Source of the DNA: Tessaracoccus flavescens
GTDB lineage: Bacteria > Actinomycetota > Actinomycetes > Propionibacteriales > Propionibacteriaceae
Assembly (NCBI RefSeq): GCF_001998865.1
Contig: NZ_CP019607.1
Location: 992,001 to 1,056,000, forward strand
DNA: 64,000 bases
Direction: 5' to 3'
How positions within the stretch are numbered: position 1 is the stretch's first letter; each line of letters opens with the position of its first letter. The translations under genes and the position numbers were made by a program. The notes beneath the pieces were generated by a model, which did no database searches, was not told the DNA's origin, and worked only from the letters and a program-made list of their open reading frames with translations. This document shows positions 23,826 to 32,635 of the stretch, in pieces.

Positions 23826-25256
23826 ATGCCCTTCAAGACCAGCCACTACATCGCGGGCCGGTTCACCGACGACGAACCGAGCCTCCCGGTCGAAAACCCG
23901 GCGACGGGGCAGGAACTGACGAAGGTGGCCGACGCCTCGCCCGAGCAGGCGATGACCGCGCTCGACGCCGCCGTCGACGCAGCCGAGGAGTTCGCAGCCA
24001 CCGAGCCGCGGTACCGCGCCGAACTGCTCCGCTCGGCCTACGAGGCGATCATCTCGCGGACAGACGAGTTCGCAGAGACCATGACGCTCGAGATGGGAAA
24101 GCCGCTCGAGGAGTCGCGCGGCGAGGTGACCTACGGAGCCGAGTTCCTGCGCTGGTTCGCCGAGGAGACGCCGCGCGTCTACGGCCGCTGGTCGACCGCC
24201 CCGAGCGGCGGATCGCGGCTGCTGACCATGAAACAGCCCGTCGGCCCTGTGCTCGCCATCACCCCGTGGAACTTCCCGCTCGCGATGGCCACCCGCAAGC
24301 TCGGACCGGCCATCGCCGCCGGCTGCACGAGCGTCCTCAAGCCGGCGCAACTGACGCCCCTGACCGCCCTGCTGCTGATGGACGTGTTCGACTCGGTCGG
24401 CCTCCCCGCAGGCGTGGTCAACTGCTTCGTGTCATCCGACTCCGCCGCCACGACGGGGCCCATCATCGCCGACCCCCGGCTGCGGAAACTGACCTTCACC
24501 GGGTCGACGGCGGTCGGGGTGACGCTGCTCGAACAGGCGGCGGACAACGTCCTGCGCACCTCCATGGAACTCGGCGGCAACGCACCCTTCCTCGTCCTCG
24601 CGGGGGCGGATGTCGACCGCGCGGTCGAGGGTGCGATCGTCGCGAAGATGCGCAACATCGGCCAGGCCTGCACCGCCGCGAACCGCTTCATCGTGCACCA
24701 CAGTCACTGCGAGGAGTTCGCCACCAAGTTCGCCCGCCGGGTCTGCGAACTCGTGATCGGCAACGGCATGGATGACGGCGTCAAGATCGGACCGCTGGTC
24801 TCCGCGGGGGCGCTCGACGGCGTCGAGTCGGTCGTGCGGGAAGCCATCGACGCAGGCGCACGGGCGTTGGTGGGCGGTTCCAGGATCGATCGACCGGGAC
24901 ACTTCATGGAGCCGACGGTGCTCGTCGACGTGGACCCCGCCTCGAAGGTGTTCCGCGAGGAGATCTTCGGACCCGTCGCCCCGATCGTCCCCGTCGGCTC
25001 GACCGACGAGGCGATCGCACTGGCCAACGACACCTCCTACGGCCTGATGAGCTACGCCTACACCGACGACCTCGACGAGGGCCTCACCGTGTCGGAGCGG
25101 CTCCAGTTCGGCATGGTCGGCCTCAACACCGGGCTCGTGTCCAACCCCGCGGCGCCGTTCGGAGGCGTCAAGGCCTCGGGGCTCGGGCGTGAGGGCGGAC
25201 CCGAGGGGATCAACGAGTACCTGGAGATCAAGTACGTCGGCATCGGGATGAAATAG
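23826..25256 (+). CDS. NAD(P)-dependent succinate-semialdehyde dehydrogenase-like ALDH
   Basis: A 476-aa aldehyde dehydrogenase close to GabD. The cofactor and active-site motifs are 'ITPWNFPLA', 'FTGSTAVG', Glu248 in 'MELGGNAPF' and the catalytic Cys282 in 'GQACTAANRF'. 'FGPVAPI' and 'GLNTGLVSNPAAPFGGVKASGLGREGG' at the C-terminus are typical of succinate-semialdehyde dehydrogenases. It would oxidise succinate semialdehyde to succinate, linking GABA or 2-oxoglutarate catabolism to the TCA cycle. ATG 23826 has a GGAGAG Shine-Dalgarno. There is no gabT neighbour, so the in vivo substrate is inferred. Confidence 0.85.
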   Translation: MPFKTSHYIAGRFTDDEPSLPVENPATGQELTKVADASPEQAMTALDAAVDAAEEFAATEPRYRAELLRSAYEAIISRTDEFAETMTLEMGKPLEESRGEVTYGAEFLRWFAEETPRVYGRWSTAPSGGSRLLTMKQPVGPVLAITPWNFPLAMATRKLGPAIAAGCTSVLKPAQLTPLTALLLMDVFDSVGLPAGVVNCFVSSDSAATTGPIIADPRLRKLTFTGSTAVGVTLLEQAADNVLRTSMELGGNAPFLVLAGADVDRAVEGAIVAKMRNIGQACTAANRFIVHHSHCEEFATKFARRVCELVIGNGMDDGVKIGPLVSAGALDGVESVVREAIDAGARALVGGSRIDRPGHFMEPTVLVDVDPASKVFREEIFGPVAPIVPVGSTDEAIALANDTSYGLMSYAYTDDLDEGLTVSERLQFGMVGLNTGLVSNPAAPFGGVKASGLGREGGPEGINEYLEIKYVGIGMK

Positions 25257-25265
25257 GCCCTGACA

Positions 25266-25283
25266 ACGAACGCTAATGTTCGT
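25266..25283. promoter_or_regulatory. Dyad operator upstream of the alpha/beta hydrolase - TetR pair
   Basis: ACGAAC-GCTAAT-GTTCGT is a perfect 6-bp dyad located 13-30 bp before the hydrolase ATG. Further GCTAAT/ATTAGC words follow at 25300-25312 (ATTAGCATTAGC), within the first codons. This cluster is the likely target of the TetR-type regulator encoded by the second gene of the operon. Confidence 0.5.
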
Positions 25284-25295
25284 AGCTTATTGGCT

Positions 25296-26096
25296 ATGGG
25301 TATTAGCATTAGCTTTCTTGAGAACGGCGTCGCCTACGAGGCGATGGGCGAGGGACCGCTCGTCGTCTGCTCCCCCGGCATGGGCGACCGGCGCGACGCC
25401 TTCCGCCCGCTGGCCGAGTTCCTCGTCGGGGCCGGCTTCCGGGTCGCGCTGGTCGACCTGCGCGGGCACGGCGACAGCAGGGGTGCCTGGGAGGTCTTCG
25501 GCGACGAGGCAACCGCCTCCGACCTGATCGGGGTCATCGAGCGGCTCGACGGCGGCCCTTCCGTCATCGCAGGCGCCTCGATGTCGGCCGCGTCTGCCAC
25601 CATCGCCGCCGGGCGACGCCCCGATCTCGTCTCGGGTCTCGTGCTGCTCGGCCCCTTCCTGCGTAACGGCGCGGGCGCCCTGATGCGCGTGGTGATGTCC
25701 GTTCTGCTTGCCAAGCCGTGGGGCCCCTCGGTCTGGCGCTCCTACTCGGCCCGCCTGTGGCCAGGCCTCGGAGAGGGCGCCGCCACTCGCGCTGCGGAAC
25801 TCACCGACGACCTTCGCTCCCGGTGGTCCGACTTCCGGAAGACCGCCGCCACCGACCACGCAGTCGTCGCAGCATGGCTCGGTCGGGTCGAGGTCCCCAC
25901 CCTCGTCGTGATGGGCACGGCCGATCCCGACTGGTCCGATCCGGCCGCGGAGGCCGACTGGGTAGCCGAGCAGTTCCCCACGTCGCGCATCGTGATGGTC
26001 GACGGCGCGGGCCACGCCCCGATGCTGGAGCGCCCCTCCATCGTGGCCAGCCAGGTCACCGGGTTCCTCGGCGAGCTGGGCGGCACGCGTGGCTAG
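25296..26096 (+). CDS. Alpha/beta hydrolase
   Basis: A 266-aa alpha/beta-hydrolase-fold protein. The elements in order are the oxyanion-region 'CSPGMGDRRD', 'VDLRGHGDSRG', the nucleophile elbow 'AGASMSAASA' (G-x-S-x-x, Ser in SMS), the acid 'VMGTADPDWSDP' and the catalytic His in 'DGAGHAPMLERP'. The substrate is unknown (esterase, lactonase or dehalogenase-type). ATG 25296 was chosen; a TTG two codons upstream is also possible. The stop overlaps the start of the TetR gene, so the pair is an operon under likely autoregulation. Confidence 0.8.
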   Translation: MGISISFLENGVAYEAMGEGPLVVCSPGMGDRRDAFRPLAEFLVGAGFRVALVDLRGHGDSRGAWEVFGDEATASDLIGVIERLDGGPSVIAGASMSAASATIAAGRRPDLVSGLVLLGPFLRNGAGALMRVVMSVLLAKPWGPSVWRSYSARLWPGLGEGAATRAAELTDDLRSRWSDFRKTAATDHAVVAAWLGRVEVPTLVVMGTADPDWSDPAAEADWVAEQFPTSRIVMVDGAGHAPMLERPSIVASQVTGFLGELGGTRG

Positions 26097-26853
26097 GGCG
26101 GGGCTGAGCCCATCGGTGGTGACCGAGGTGGCAGGCGACCTCGTCGACCGCCACGGCGCTGAAGCGCTGACCCTTGCTCTGGTCGCCAAGGAGGTGGGGG
26201 TGGCGACGCCCAGCCTGTACAAGCACGTCGGCGGGCTCGATGATCTGCGTTCGCGGGTCTCGGCCGCCGCCACGATCCAACTCTCCAAGGCGCTCGCCGA
26301 GGCGACGGTGGGGCTCGCCGGGCGTGACGCGCTGGTCGCCCTCGCCTCGACCTACCGGAGTTACGCCGCAGAACATCCCGGCCTCTACCCGCTCACCCAG
26401 GTGGCCCCGACGTCCGAGGATCACCAGCAGGCGGCGAGTGGGACCATGGCGGTCGTTGCAGCGGCCCTCAACGACTACGCGATCGATCGGGAGCGCCGCA
26501 CAGACGCCATCCGCATGGTGAGGGCGGCACTGCACGGCTTCGTCGACCTCGAGTGCCGCGGGGGGTTCGGCCTTCCCGAGGATCCCACCTCAAGCTTCGA
26601 CCTGCTGGTCGACGCGCTCGACGAGGCGCTCGGCAGGTTGGGTCGCCGGTCTGGTCAGTATCCGACGAGGTCCTCGCCGTCGAGGCACTGCAGCCCGACT
26701 CCGGTGGGGACTCCCGCCGACTCGAGTTCCTCGCAGAGCGGTGGCGCCTGCATCACGAACAGCCGCTCCCAGCCGCCACCCTGGTCGGCCCAGATCACCT
26801 GGCCGCCGCCGCAGTCGCTTGACTCGCTACCGAGCACGAACCCTGACGGGTGA
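26089..26853 (+). CDS. TetR/AcrR-family regulator with a suspicious C-terminal extension
   Basis: Starts at GTG 26089, overlapping the hydrolase stop by 8 bp. The N-terminal helix-turn-helix 'EALTLALVAKEVGVATPSLYKHVGGLDDL' is clear TetR, and 'AYAAEHPGLYPLTQ'-like residues match the WHG/TetR_C_33 ligand domain. Natural proteins of this type end at about 185-190 aa, which here is near 'LVDALDEALGRLG'. The frame instead continues ~65 residues with Ser/Pro-rich composition, antisense to the convergent lipoprotein gene. A lost stop or an indel near 26640 is likely. The regulator probably represses its own operon. Confidence 0.7.
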   Translation: MARAGLSPSVVTEVAGDLVDRHGAEALTLALVAKEVGVATPSLYKHVGGLDDLRSRVSAAATIQLSKALAEATVGLAGRDALVALASTYRSYAAEHPGLYPLTQVAPTSEDHQQAASGTMAVVAAALNDYAIDRERRTDAIRMVRAALHGFVDLECRGGFGLPEDPTSSFDLLVDALDEALGRLGRRSGQYPTRSSPSRHCSPTPVGTPADSSSSQSGGACITNSRSQPPPWSAQITWPPPQSLDSLPSTNPDG

Positions 26854-27314
26854 ACGCTCATCACGCTGACGTTGGTGGTGGTGCAGCCGTCCGCGTCTGG
26901 GGCGCTCATCGCCGCGGCGACGAAGGTGCGGAAGCTCTCTGGAACGCCGGCGAGGTCGGCCGCCTGGGCGGCGGACGAGGCCTCCGACTCGGTGTCCTGC
27001 CACTCTCCCGACCCTGAGGTCGGTGGTGTCGAGGCCGGTGCGCTGGGAGCCTCGGGCGACGGCGTCGGAGTCGGGCTGGCGACCGGACTCGGAGCGACGG
27101 GGCTCGGCGAGGCCGAAGGCACCGGGGCCGCGCTGGTGGCAGGGGCGCTCGGAGTCGTCTCCTGCGGCGTCGGCGTAGGCGTAGGAGAGGGTGTCGGCGT
27201 CGGGCTCGCGCTGGTCGGCGCGGCCGTAGGTGTGGGGTCTGGCGTCGTCGTCTCGGGGGCGCACGCGGCCAACCCGACGACCAGCAGCGGAGCGAGGATC
27301 AGGCAGCGGCGCAT
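26655..27314 (-). CDS. Putative lipoprotein with long Thr/Pro/Ser linker, paralogue of its neighbour
   Basis: A 219-aa exported lipoprotein. The signal peptide 'RRCLILAPLLVVGLAAC' ends in a lipobox (Cys18). It is followed by ~85 residues of TP/SP/AP repeats, a flexible, possibly glycosylated wall-spanning linker. A compact C-terminal domain has 'GCTTTNVSVMSVHPSGFVLG', 'SSDCGGGQVIWAD' and a final 'LQCLDGE'. Four Cys in the domain suggest two disulfides. The same domain is in the upstream gene, coupled by TGATG. ATG 27314 was chosen because it gives the signal peptide. Function unknown. Confidence 0.75.
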   Translation of the reverse strand: MRRCLILAPLLVVGLAACAPETTTPDPTPTAAPTSASPTPTPSPTPTPTPQETTPSAPATSAAPVPSASPSPVAPSPVASPTPTPSPEAPSAPASTPPTSGSGEWQDTESEASSAAQAADLAGVPESFRTFVAAAMSAPDADGCTTTNVSVMSVHPSGFVLGSESSDCGGGQVIWADQGGGWERLFVMQAPPLCEELESAGVPTGVGLQCLDGEDLVGY

Positions 27315-27967
27315 CAGTAGTCCTTCGCGTTGTTCTGCTCGTCCAGGCAACGCAGACCCGGAACGCCCGGCGGGATGTCGTTGAGCTCGAAGTCGCGGCA
27401 CGGCATGGCGTCACCGAACTGCACGATGTAGTTCCACTGGCCCTCGGTGATGCCCCAGATGACCTGGCCGCCGCCGCAGTCCGACTCCTCAGACCCGAAC
27501 ACGAAGCCGTCGGCGTGCACGGCCTTGACCACGACCTCGGTCGTGGTGCAGCCGAAGTCGTCCTCGGAACCGATGCGCGGCACCAGGAAGTCCCGGAAGC
27601 TCTGCGGCAGCTCGGTCGCCGCCGAGACCTCCTCGGGGGTCGTGGCGGTGAGGCCGACCGTGGTCCACGGTCCGCCCTGTGCGGACGGCTGCGCGAGCGG
27701 CGATCCGCTGGGCGAGGGCGCCTCCTCCGTCGGCGCGAGCGACGTCGGGGCGGCGGCCGGGCTGGCGGGCGCGGGGGTCGCGCTGGACGGCTCCGCATCG
27801 TCGGACGGGCCGGCCGGAGGCGGCTCGGTGGGGTCGGGCGTCCACATGCTGGGCGAGGCGGCAGGCGTCGTCTGCGCGGTGGTCAACGGCGCCTCCGCCT
27901 CGCCGCTGCAGGCGACGAGGCCGGTCAGCAGTACGGACGCTCCGGCAATGATCAAGGCTCTACGCAC
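27314..27967 (-). CDS. Putative lipoprotein, first of a tandem paralogous pair
   Basis: A 217-aa lipoprotein starting at GTG 27967: signal peptide 'RRALIIAGASVLLTGLVAC' (Cys20) and a Pro/Ser/Ala/Glu-rich linker. The C-terminal domain has 'FGCTTTEVVVKAVHADGFVFG', 'ESDCGGGQVIWGI' and 'LRCLDEQ'. Domain order and Cys spacing match the downstream gene, showing tandem duplication with divergence of the linker. It is divergent from pckG, with the intergenic region at 27968-28080. I recognise no enzymatic motif; it may be an extracytoplasmic binding protein. Confidence 0.75.
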   Translation of the reverse strand: MRRALIIAGASVLLTGLVACSGEAEAPLTTAQTTPAASPSMWTPDPTEPPPAGPSDDAEPSSATPAPASPAAAPTSLAPTEEAPSPSGSPLAQPSAQGGPWTTVGLTATTPEEVSAATELPQSFRDFLVPRIGSEDDFGCTTTEVVVKAVHADGFVFGSEESDCGGGQVIWGITEGQWNYIVQFGDAMPCRDFELNDIPPGVPGLRCLDEQNNAKDY

Positions 27968-28080
27968 GCTTGTGACATTACCAGCGCAAGACACGCCGAT
28001 GATGTGGCACCGCGGCAGCGGCTCGCTATGGTGAAACCGGAGACCGCTCAACGACGACGCGTTCTCTGATGAGGAGATCG

Positions 28081-29964
28081 ATGTTCACTGAATCAGAATC
28101 CCGACCCCGCACCAAGCTGCCCAGCACCGGGCAGGAACCGAACCACCCCAAGCTGCTGGCCTGGCTCGACGAGGTCGTCGAGCTCTGCCGACCCGACGCG
28201 ATCCACTACTGCGACGGTTCGCCGGAAGAGGCCGAGGAGCTTGTGGAGAAGCTGATCGCTGCGGGAACCATCGTGCGGCTGTCCGAGGAGGCCAAGCCCG
28301 GCTCCATCTATGCACGCACCGACCCCGACGACGTCGCGCGCGTCGAGGACCAGACCTTCATCTGTTCCGAGGACGAGCGCAACGCAGGCCCGACCAACAA
28401 CTGGATGGACCCTGCCCAGATGAAGCGCATCATGACCGAGCTGTACGACGGCTGCATGGTCGGTCGGACGATGTATGTGATGCCCTTCTGCATGGGCCAC
28501 CTGGACGCCGACGACCCGAAGTTCGGCGTCGAGGTCTCGGACTCGGCCTACGTCGCCCTCTCGATGCGGATCATGACCCGGATGGGCGCGGAGACACTCG
28601 CCGCGATGGAGGCGAGCGGCGCCGACTTCGTGCCGTGTCTGCATTCGGTCGGGATGCCGCTGTCTGACGGGCAGAGCGACGTGGCCTGGCCGTGCAATGA
28701 GACGAAGTACATCGTCCACTTCCCGGACGAGCGGACGATCTGGTCCTACGGCTCGGGCTATGGCGGCAACTCGCTGCTCGGCAAGAAGTGCTACGCGCTA
28801 CGGATCGCCTCGGTGATGGCCCGCGACGAGGGCTGGTTGGCCGAACACATGCTGATCCTGAAGCTCACCTCCCCGGAGGGTCGCAGCTTCCACATCGCGG
28901 CCGCCTTCCCATCGGCCTGCGGCAAGACGAACCTCGCCATGCTGGAACCGACCATCCCCGGCTGGAAGGTCGAGACCCTCGGCGACGACATCGCCTGGCT
29001 CCGCTTCGGTGAGGACGGCCGCCTTTACGCGACCAACCCCGAGACGGGTTTCTTCGGGGTGGCCCCGGGCACGAGTTACGCGACCAACCCCAACGCCATG
29101 CGCGCCATCGAGGCAGGCAACTCGATCTTCACCAACGTCGGCCTCACCCCTGAAGGAGACATCTGGTGGGAGGGCATGACCAAGGAGAAGCCGGAGACGC
29201 TGTCCGACTGGAAAGGACGCACCTGGCACGGCGCGACCGGGCCGGAGGGAGGTCGGCCGGAGGAGAAGGCCGCCCACCCCAACAGCCGGTTCTGCACGCC
29301 GATCGAGCAGTGCCCGATCCTGGCCGACGAATACCACGATCCTCAGGGGGTGCCGCTGGACGCGATCATCTTCGGCGGCCGCCGCGAGAACACCGTCCCG
29401 CTGGTCACGCAGTCGCGCGACTGGCGCCACGGTGTCTTCATGGGCGCGACCTGCTCCTCGGAATCGACGGCGGCGGCGAAGGGAGCGGTCGGCGTGCTGC
29501 GACGCGACCCGATGGCGATGCTGCCGTTCATCGGCTACCACGTCGCTGATTACGTGCAGCACTGGATCGACCTGGGCAAGGAGGCTGACGCAGACAAGCT
29601 GCCGAAGATCTTCTACGTGAACTGGTTCCGTCGCGACGAGGACGGCCGCTTCATGTGGCCCGGCTTCGGCGAGAACTCCCGCGTGCTGAAGTGGATCGCC
29701 CAGCGGATCGACGGCCAGGTCGACGCCGAGGAGACGCCGATCGGCCTGTTGCCGACCGCGGACGGCCTCGATGTCGACAGCCTCGGCATCTCCGAGGAGG
29801 ACCTGCGCGGAGTCGTCGGCTACCGGGAACAGGAGTGGCGCGACGAGGTGCCCCGGATCGGGCGTTGGTTCGACAGCTTCGGATGGCGGCTGCCGCGCGA
29901 GATGGTCGACGAGCTGCTCCAACTGGAGACCGCGCTCGGTCGGGAGCCGAGCAGCTTCCGCTAG
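28081..29964 (+). CDS. pckG: Phosphoenolpyruvate carboxykinase (GTP)
   Basis: A 627-aa enzyme that converts oxaloacetate + GTP to PEP + GDP + CO2, in gluconeogenesis or, in propionibacteria, also in the carboxylating direction. The GTP-type signatures are present: substrate loop 'YVMPFCMGH', '[13 protein letters not shown]', and P-loop '[12 protein letters not shown]' with the reactive Cys280 and Lys282. 'GDDIAWLRF' follows as the metal/nucleotide site, and '[24 protein letters not shown]' near the C-terminus as the guanine pocket. ATG 28081 has GAGGAG upstream; the ATG at 28069 overlaps that ribosome-binding site. Intact and probably highly expressed. Confidence 0.95.
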   Translation: MFTESESRPRTKLPSTGQEPNHPKLLAWLDEVVELCRPDAIHYCDGSPEEAEELVEKLIAAGTIVRLSEEAKPGSIYARTDPDDVARVEDQTFICSEDERNAGPTNNWMDPAQMKRIMTELYDGCMVGRTMYVMPFCMGHLDADDPKFGVEVSDSAYVALSMRIMTRMGAETLAAMEASGADFVPCLHSVGMPLSDGQSDVAWPCNETKYIVHFPDERTIWSYGSGYGGNSLLGKKCYALRIASVMARDEGWLAEHMLILKLTSPEGRSFHIAAAFPSACGKTNLAMLEPTIPGWKVETLGDDIAWLRFGEDGRLYATNPETGFFGVAPGTSYATNPNAMRAIEAGNSIFTNVGLTPEGDIWWEGMTKEKPETLSDWKGRTWHGATGPEGGRPEEKAAHPNSRFCTPIEQCPILADEYHDPQGVPLDAIIFGGRRENTVPLVTQSRDWRHGVFMGATCSSESTAAAKGAVGVLRRDPMAMLPFIGYHVADYVQHWIDLGKEADADKLPKIFYVNWFRRDEDGRFMWPGFGENSRVLKWIAQRIDGQVDAEETPIGLLPTADGLDVDSLGISEEDLRGVVGYREQEWRDEVPRIGRWFDSFGWRLPREMVDELLQLETALGREPSSFR

Positions 29965-30053
29965 GCGGGTGCGCCTACCGGCCGGATCGTCGCGATCTTC
30001 CGAGCGGACAACGAGCGGGCCCGTCAGACGCTGACGGCGTCGCCTTCCCTGCG

Positions 30054-30084
30054 GTCGAGGCCCGGCTACGGGCCGGGCCTCGAC
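30054..30084 (+). terminator. Hairpin terminator after pckG
   Basis: A perfect 12-bp stem GTCGAGGCCCGG / CCGGGCCTCGAC with a 7-nt loop lies about 90 bp after the pckG stop. It has no T-tract. It also serves the 3' side of the minus-strand LRR remnant. Confidence 0.7.
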
Positions 30085-30109
30085 CCTGGCCTCGGCTGAT
30101 CGGACGGCC

Positions 30110-30200
30110 TCACTTGTGGATCACGAGCCCCTTTGCCACGAGCCCGTCGAGAGGCTTCCAGTCGCGCACGGCGGTGTCCTCGGCGAACAGGTCGATGTGT
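30110..30200 (-). pseudogene. C-terminal fragment of a leucine-rich-repeat protein, inverted relative to its neighbour
   Basis: Read on the minus strand, this stretch ends 'DTAVRDWKPLDGLVAKGLVIHK' then TGA (30110-30112). It aligns well with the C-terminal 'VADWSPLDALVSNRLEILRD' of the plus-strand LRR remnant at 30780-30869. Only about 28 residues remain before the coding similarity stops at about 30195-30205, where the plus-strand LRR sequence begins. It is therefore the 3' tip of a paralogous gene joined tail-outwards to another copy. Confidence 0.6.
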
Positions 30201-30968
30201 CCGGAAAACCCGGTCAAGGACCTCGCCCCGCTCTCGAAGCTGAAGTCCCTCGCCTCCGTCGGCGTCGCCGAGACCGGGATCACGACGATCGCCCCGCTCA
30301 CGACGCTTCCCGAACTGTTCGACCTGAGCGTGGGCTACAACCCACGAGCGGATCTCTCAGGCCTTGCGAAGCTGACCCACCTCGACTCGCTCAGCATCGC
30401 GGGCAACAACCTGACCAGCCTCGCGCTCGTCGCGAAGCTGCAGAACCTGACGATCCTGACGCCGGCGACAACAAGCTCGCCGACCTGAGCCCCCTTCCCC
30501 GCAGCGCCACGCTGACCCAGCTCTACGTCGGGGACAACCAGCTCACCTCCCTGAAGGGGATCGAGAATGCCAAGGGCCTGACCTCCCTGTCGGTCGCCTA
30601 CAGCGACAAGCTCAAGGATGTCCGGCCCTCGCGGCAGCGCCGAGCCTGACCGAACTCGACGTCTCGGGGACCGCGGTCACCGACCTCGCCCCCGTCGGCA
30701 AGCTGACGATGCTCCAGTTCCTCTCGGGCTTCGAGACCCCGGTCGTCGATGTCGCCCCGCTGAAGACGCTGGTGCGCCTCGATCTCCTGCTCGCAGTCGA
30801 CTACGCGTCGCCGACTGGTCGCCGCTCGACGCCCTGGTCTCCAACCGGCTCGAGATCCTGCGCGACTGAGATGACCTCGGCTACGAGGACGAGGGCTACC
30901 TGACCCTCGACGTCTCGCCCTCGCTCGCGGTCACCCGGATCGGCAGCCTCTTGGATGAGACCCGCTGA
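30201..30968 (+). pseudogene. Leucine-rich-repeat (internalin-like) protein remnant with multiple frameshifts
   Basis: There is no start codon. Coding begins abruptly with 'VKDLAPLSKLKSLASVGVAETGITTIAPL' and continues through LRR units ('LTHLDSLSIAGNNLTSL') to ~30465. It resumes in a second frame ('LTQLYVGDNQLTSLKGIENAKGL') to ~30630 and then in other frames ('VTDLAPVGKLTMLQFLSGFETP', 'ADWSPLDALVSNRLEILRD'). TGA at 30867-30869 is followed in the same frame by 'DDLGYEDEGYLTLDVSPSL' up to a second stop at 30966-30968. The ~22-residue L-x-x-L-x-L-x-x-N repeat is that of SDS22/internalin-type LRRs, usually exported surface proteins. Clearly a broken gene. Confidence 0.75.
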
Positions 30969-31018
30969 CCGACCCACCTGACGCGCTGCGCCCGGCCCCG
31001 GAAGGTAGCGTTGCCCAC

Positions 31019-31444
31019 ATGCAACGGTGGATCTGGCTGGTCTGGCTCGCGGGTGGGGTGCTCCTCGCGGGCAGCACCAGCGGCTGGCGGGTCACACCGT
31101 GGTCGCTTCTCATCGTCGCCGTGGCGGGCGCTCTCGCCTGGTGGACAAGCCCCAGGTCGCGCGGCCGTTCGAAGAGACTTGCAGATGTGATGGAACTGCC
31201 CGAGGACCAGCGCCGCGTCATCGTCTACTGGCGGCCCGGCTGCATCTACTGCGAACGTCTGCGTAGCTCGCTGGGAGCCGACGCCGAACGTGCGCAGTGG
31301 ATCAACATCTGGCAGGATCCTGACGCTGCGGCATATGTCCGCAGCGTCAACGACGGCAACGAGGTCGTACCCACCGTGGTGATCGACTCGCAACCGCACA
31401 CCAACCCCGAACCGAGCGAGGTCCAGGCTGCCCTCGCTCGCTGA
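31019..31444 (+). CDS. Membrane-anchored mycoredoxin/glutaredoxin-like protein
   Basis: A 141-aa protein with two N-terminal hydrophobic stretches (about 3-18 and 28-42, 'WSLLIVAVAGALAWW') and a glutaredoxin-fold domain. The domain has the dithiol motif 'RPGCIYCERLR' and the cis-Pro region 'GNEVVPTVVID'. The CxYC-type site and the short domain match mycoredoxins, which reduce mycothiol mixed disulfides; whether the domain faces the cytoplasm is inferred from the basic 'SPRSRGRSKR' after the membrane segment. It precedes an MFS gene by 15 bp, and the two plus the amidohydrolase gene likely form an operon. Confidence 0.85.
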   Translation: MQRWIWLVWLAGGVLLAGSTSGWRVTPWSLLIVAVAGALAWWTSPRSRGRSKRLADVMELPEDQRRVIVYWRPGCIYCERLRSSLGADAERAQWINIWQDPDAAAYVRSVNDGNEVVPTVVIDSQPHTNPEPSEVQAALAR

Positions 31445-31459
31445 GCCGAAGGGGCCCAG

Positions 31460-32635
31460 ATGGCACCCACCCGCGAGATCGTGCGCGCCCGCCGCGGCGT
31501 CACGATCATGTTCTGGCTCAACGGCGTCGGATTCGCCTCGCTGCTTCCCCGATACCCCGAGCTCAAGTCCGCGCTCGGCCTCGGCGAACTCGGCTGGGGG
31601 CTCGTGGTGGGTCTCGGCCCGCTCGGCGGGCTCATCGCAGGTCTCTTCACCGCCCGTCTGATCCGCAGGTTCACCTCCGCGAAGGTCAACCTCGTCACCG
31701 CACTGCTCGGGCTGGCGATGCTCAGCGTCTACGGCAACGCCACCCACTGGACGGTGTTCGCGCTCGGCATCCTGCTGATGGCCGGCCTGGACGCGATCAG
31801 CGACATCTCGATGAACGCGCACGGACTGCGGGTGCAGAAGCTCTATGGCCGCTCCATCCTCAACGGCCTTCACGGCTGGTGGTCCGTCGGAGCCGTCTCC
31901 GGCGGTCTCCTCGGTGCGCTCGCGGCTCAGGCACGGATCCCGATCTGGCTGCAGTGTCTGCTCGCCTTCGCGATCTTCGGCGCGCTCGCGCTCTACGCCC
32001 GTGGCCTCCTGCTGAAGGGCCCGGACGCCGCACCTGACCCCGACCGGGCCGAGGTCTCGGGTGGGATTCCGAGGCGCTGGCTGCCGAGGCTCATCGCGCT
32101 GGGGCTGCTCGGCGCCTCGGTGGGCCTGATCGAGGACTCGGGCGCCTCCTGGGGCGCCGTCTACATGGACTCGATGTTCACCGTTTCGCCCTTCGTGGTC
32201 GGCATGGCCTTCGTCGCGCTGCAGGGAGCTCAGGTGATCGGCCGGTTCACCGGAGACGCGCTGACCAACCGGATCGGGCCTCGGCTTGCCGTCACCCAGG
32301 GCGTGATCATCGCGGGCATCGGGATGGGCCTCGCGGTCGCCTTCCCCTCCGCCTGGGCGACCCTTGCCGGGTTCGCCTGCGCAGGCTGGGGCATCGCGAC
32401 CGCCATTCCGATGGCGATGCACGCCGCAGACGAACTGCCTGGGATGGCGCACGGCAACGGCCTCACCTTCGTCACCTGGCTGATGCGGGTCGGCTTCTTC
32501 GCCGGCCCGCCCCTGATCGGCCTCGTCGCCGACGCCGTCGGCATCCGGTGGGCCCTGATTGTCATTCCCGCCGCAGCGCTGCTCGCGCTCCTCCTGACCC
32601 CTGCCCTGACCCCGCCCGCCAAGGAGAACCGGTGA
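31460..32635 (+). CDS. MFS transporter
   Basis: A 391-aa major facilitator protein with about 12 hydrophobic segments. The first half begins 'VTIMFWLNGVGFASLLPRYPELK', typical of the FucP/YbjJ-like fold of sugar or drug MFS proteins. A cytoplasmic loop near residues 190-215 joins the halves ('LKGPDAAPDPDRAEVSGG'). The substrate cannot be told from sequence. The stop overlaps the start of the amidohydrolase gene (GTGA), suggesting that import or export is linked to that enzyme. Confidence 0.8.
   Translation: MAPTREIVRARRGVTIMFWLNGVGFASLLPRYPELKSALGLGELGWGLVVGLGPLGGLIAGLFTARLIRRFTSAKVNLVTALLGLAMLSVYGNATHWTVFALGILLMAGLDAISDISMNAHGLRVQKLYGRSILNGLHGWWSVGAVSGGLLGALAAQARIPIWLQCLLAFAIFGALALYARGLLLKGPDAAPDPDRAEVSGGIPRRWLPRLIALGLLGASVGLIEDSGASWGAVYMDSMFTVSPFVVGMAFVALQGAQVIGRFTGDALTNRIGPRLAVTQGVIIAGIGMGLAVAFPSAWATLAGFACAGWGIATAIPMAMHAADELPGMAHGNGLTFVTWLMRVGFFAGPPLIGLVADAVGIRWALIVIPAAALLALLLTPALTPPAKENR

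Noticed and set aside
30896..32452. 518-aa minus-strand open frame
   Set aside because: Antisense of the glutaredoxin-like and MFS genes; charged shadow composition.
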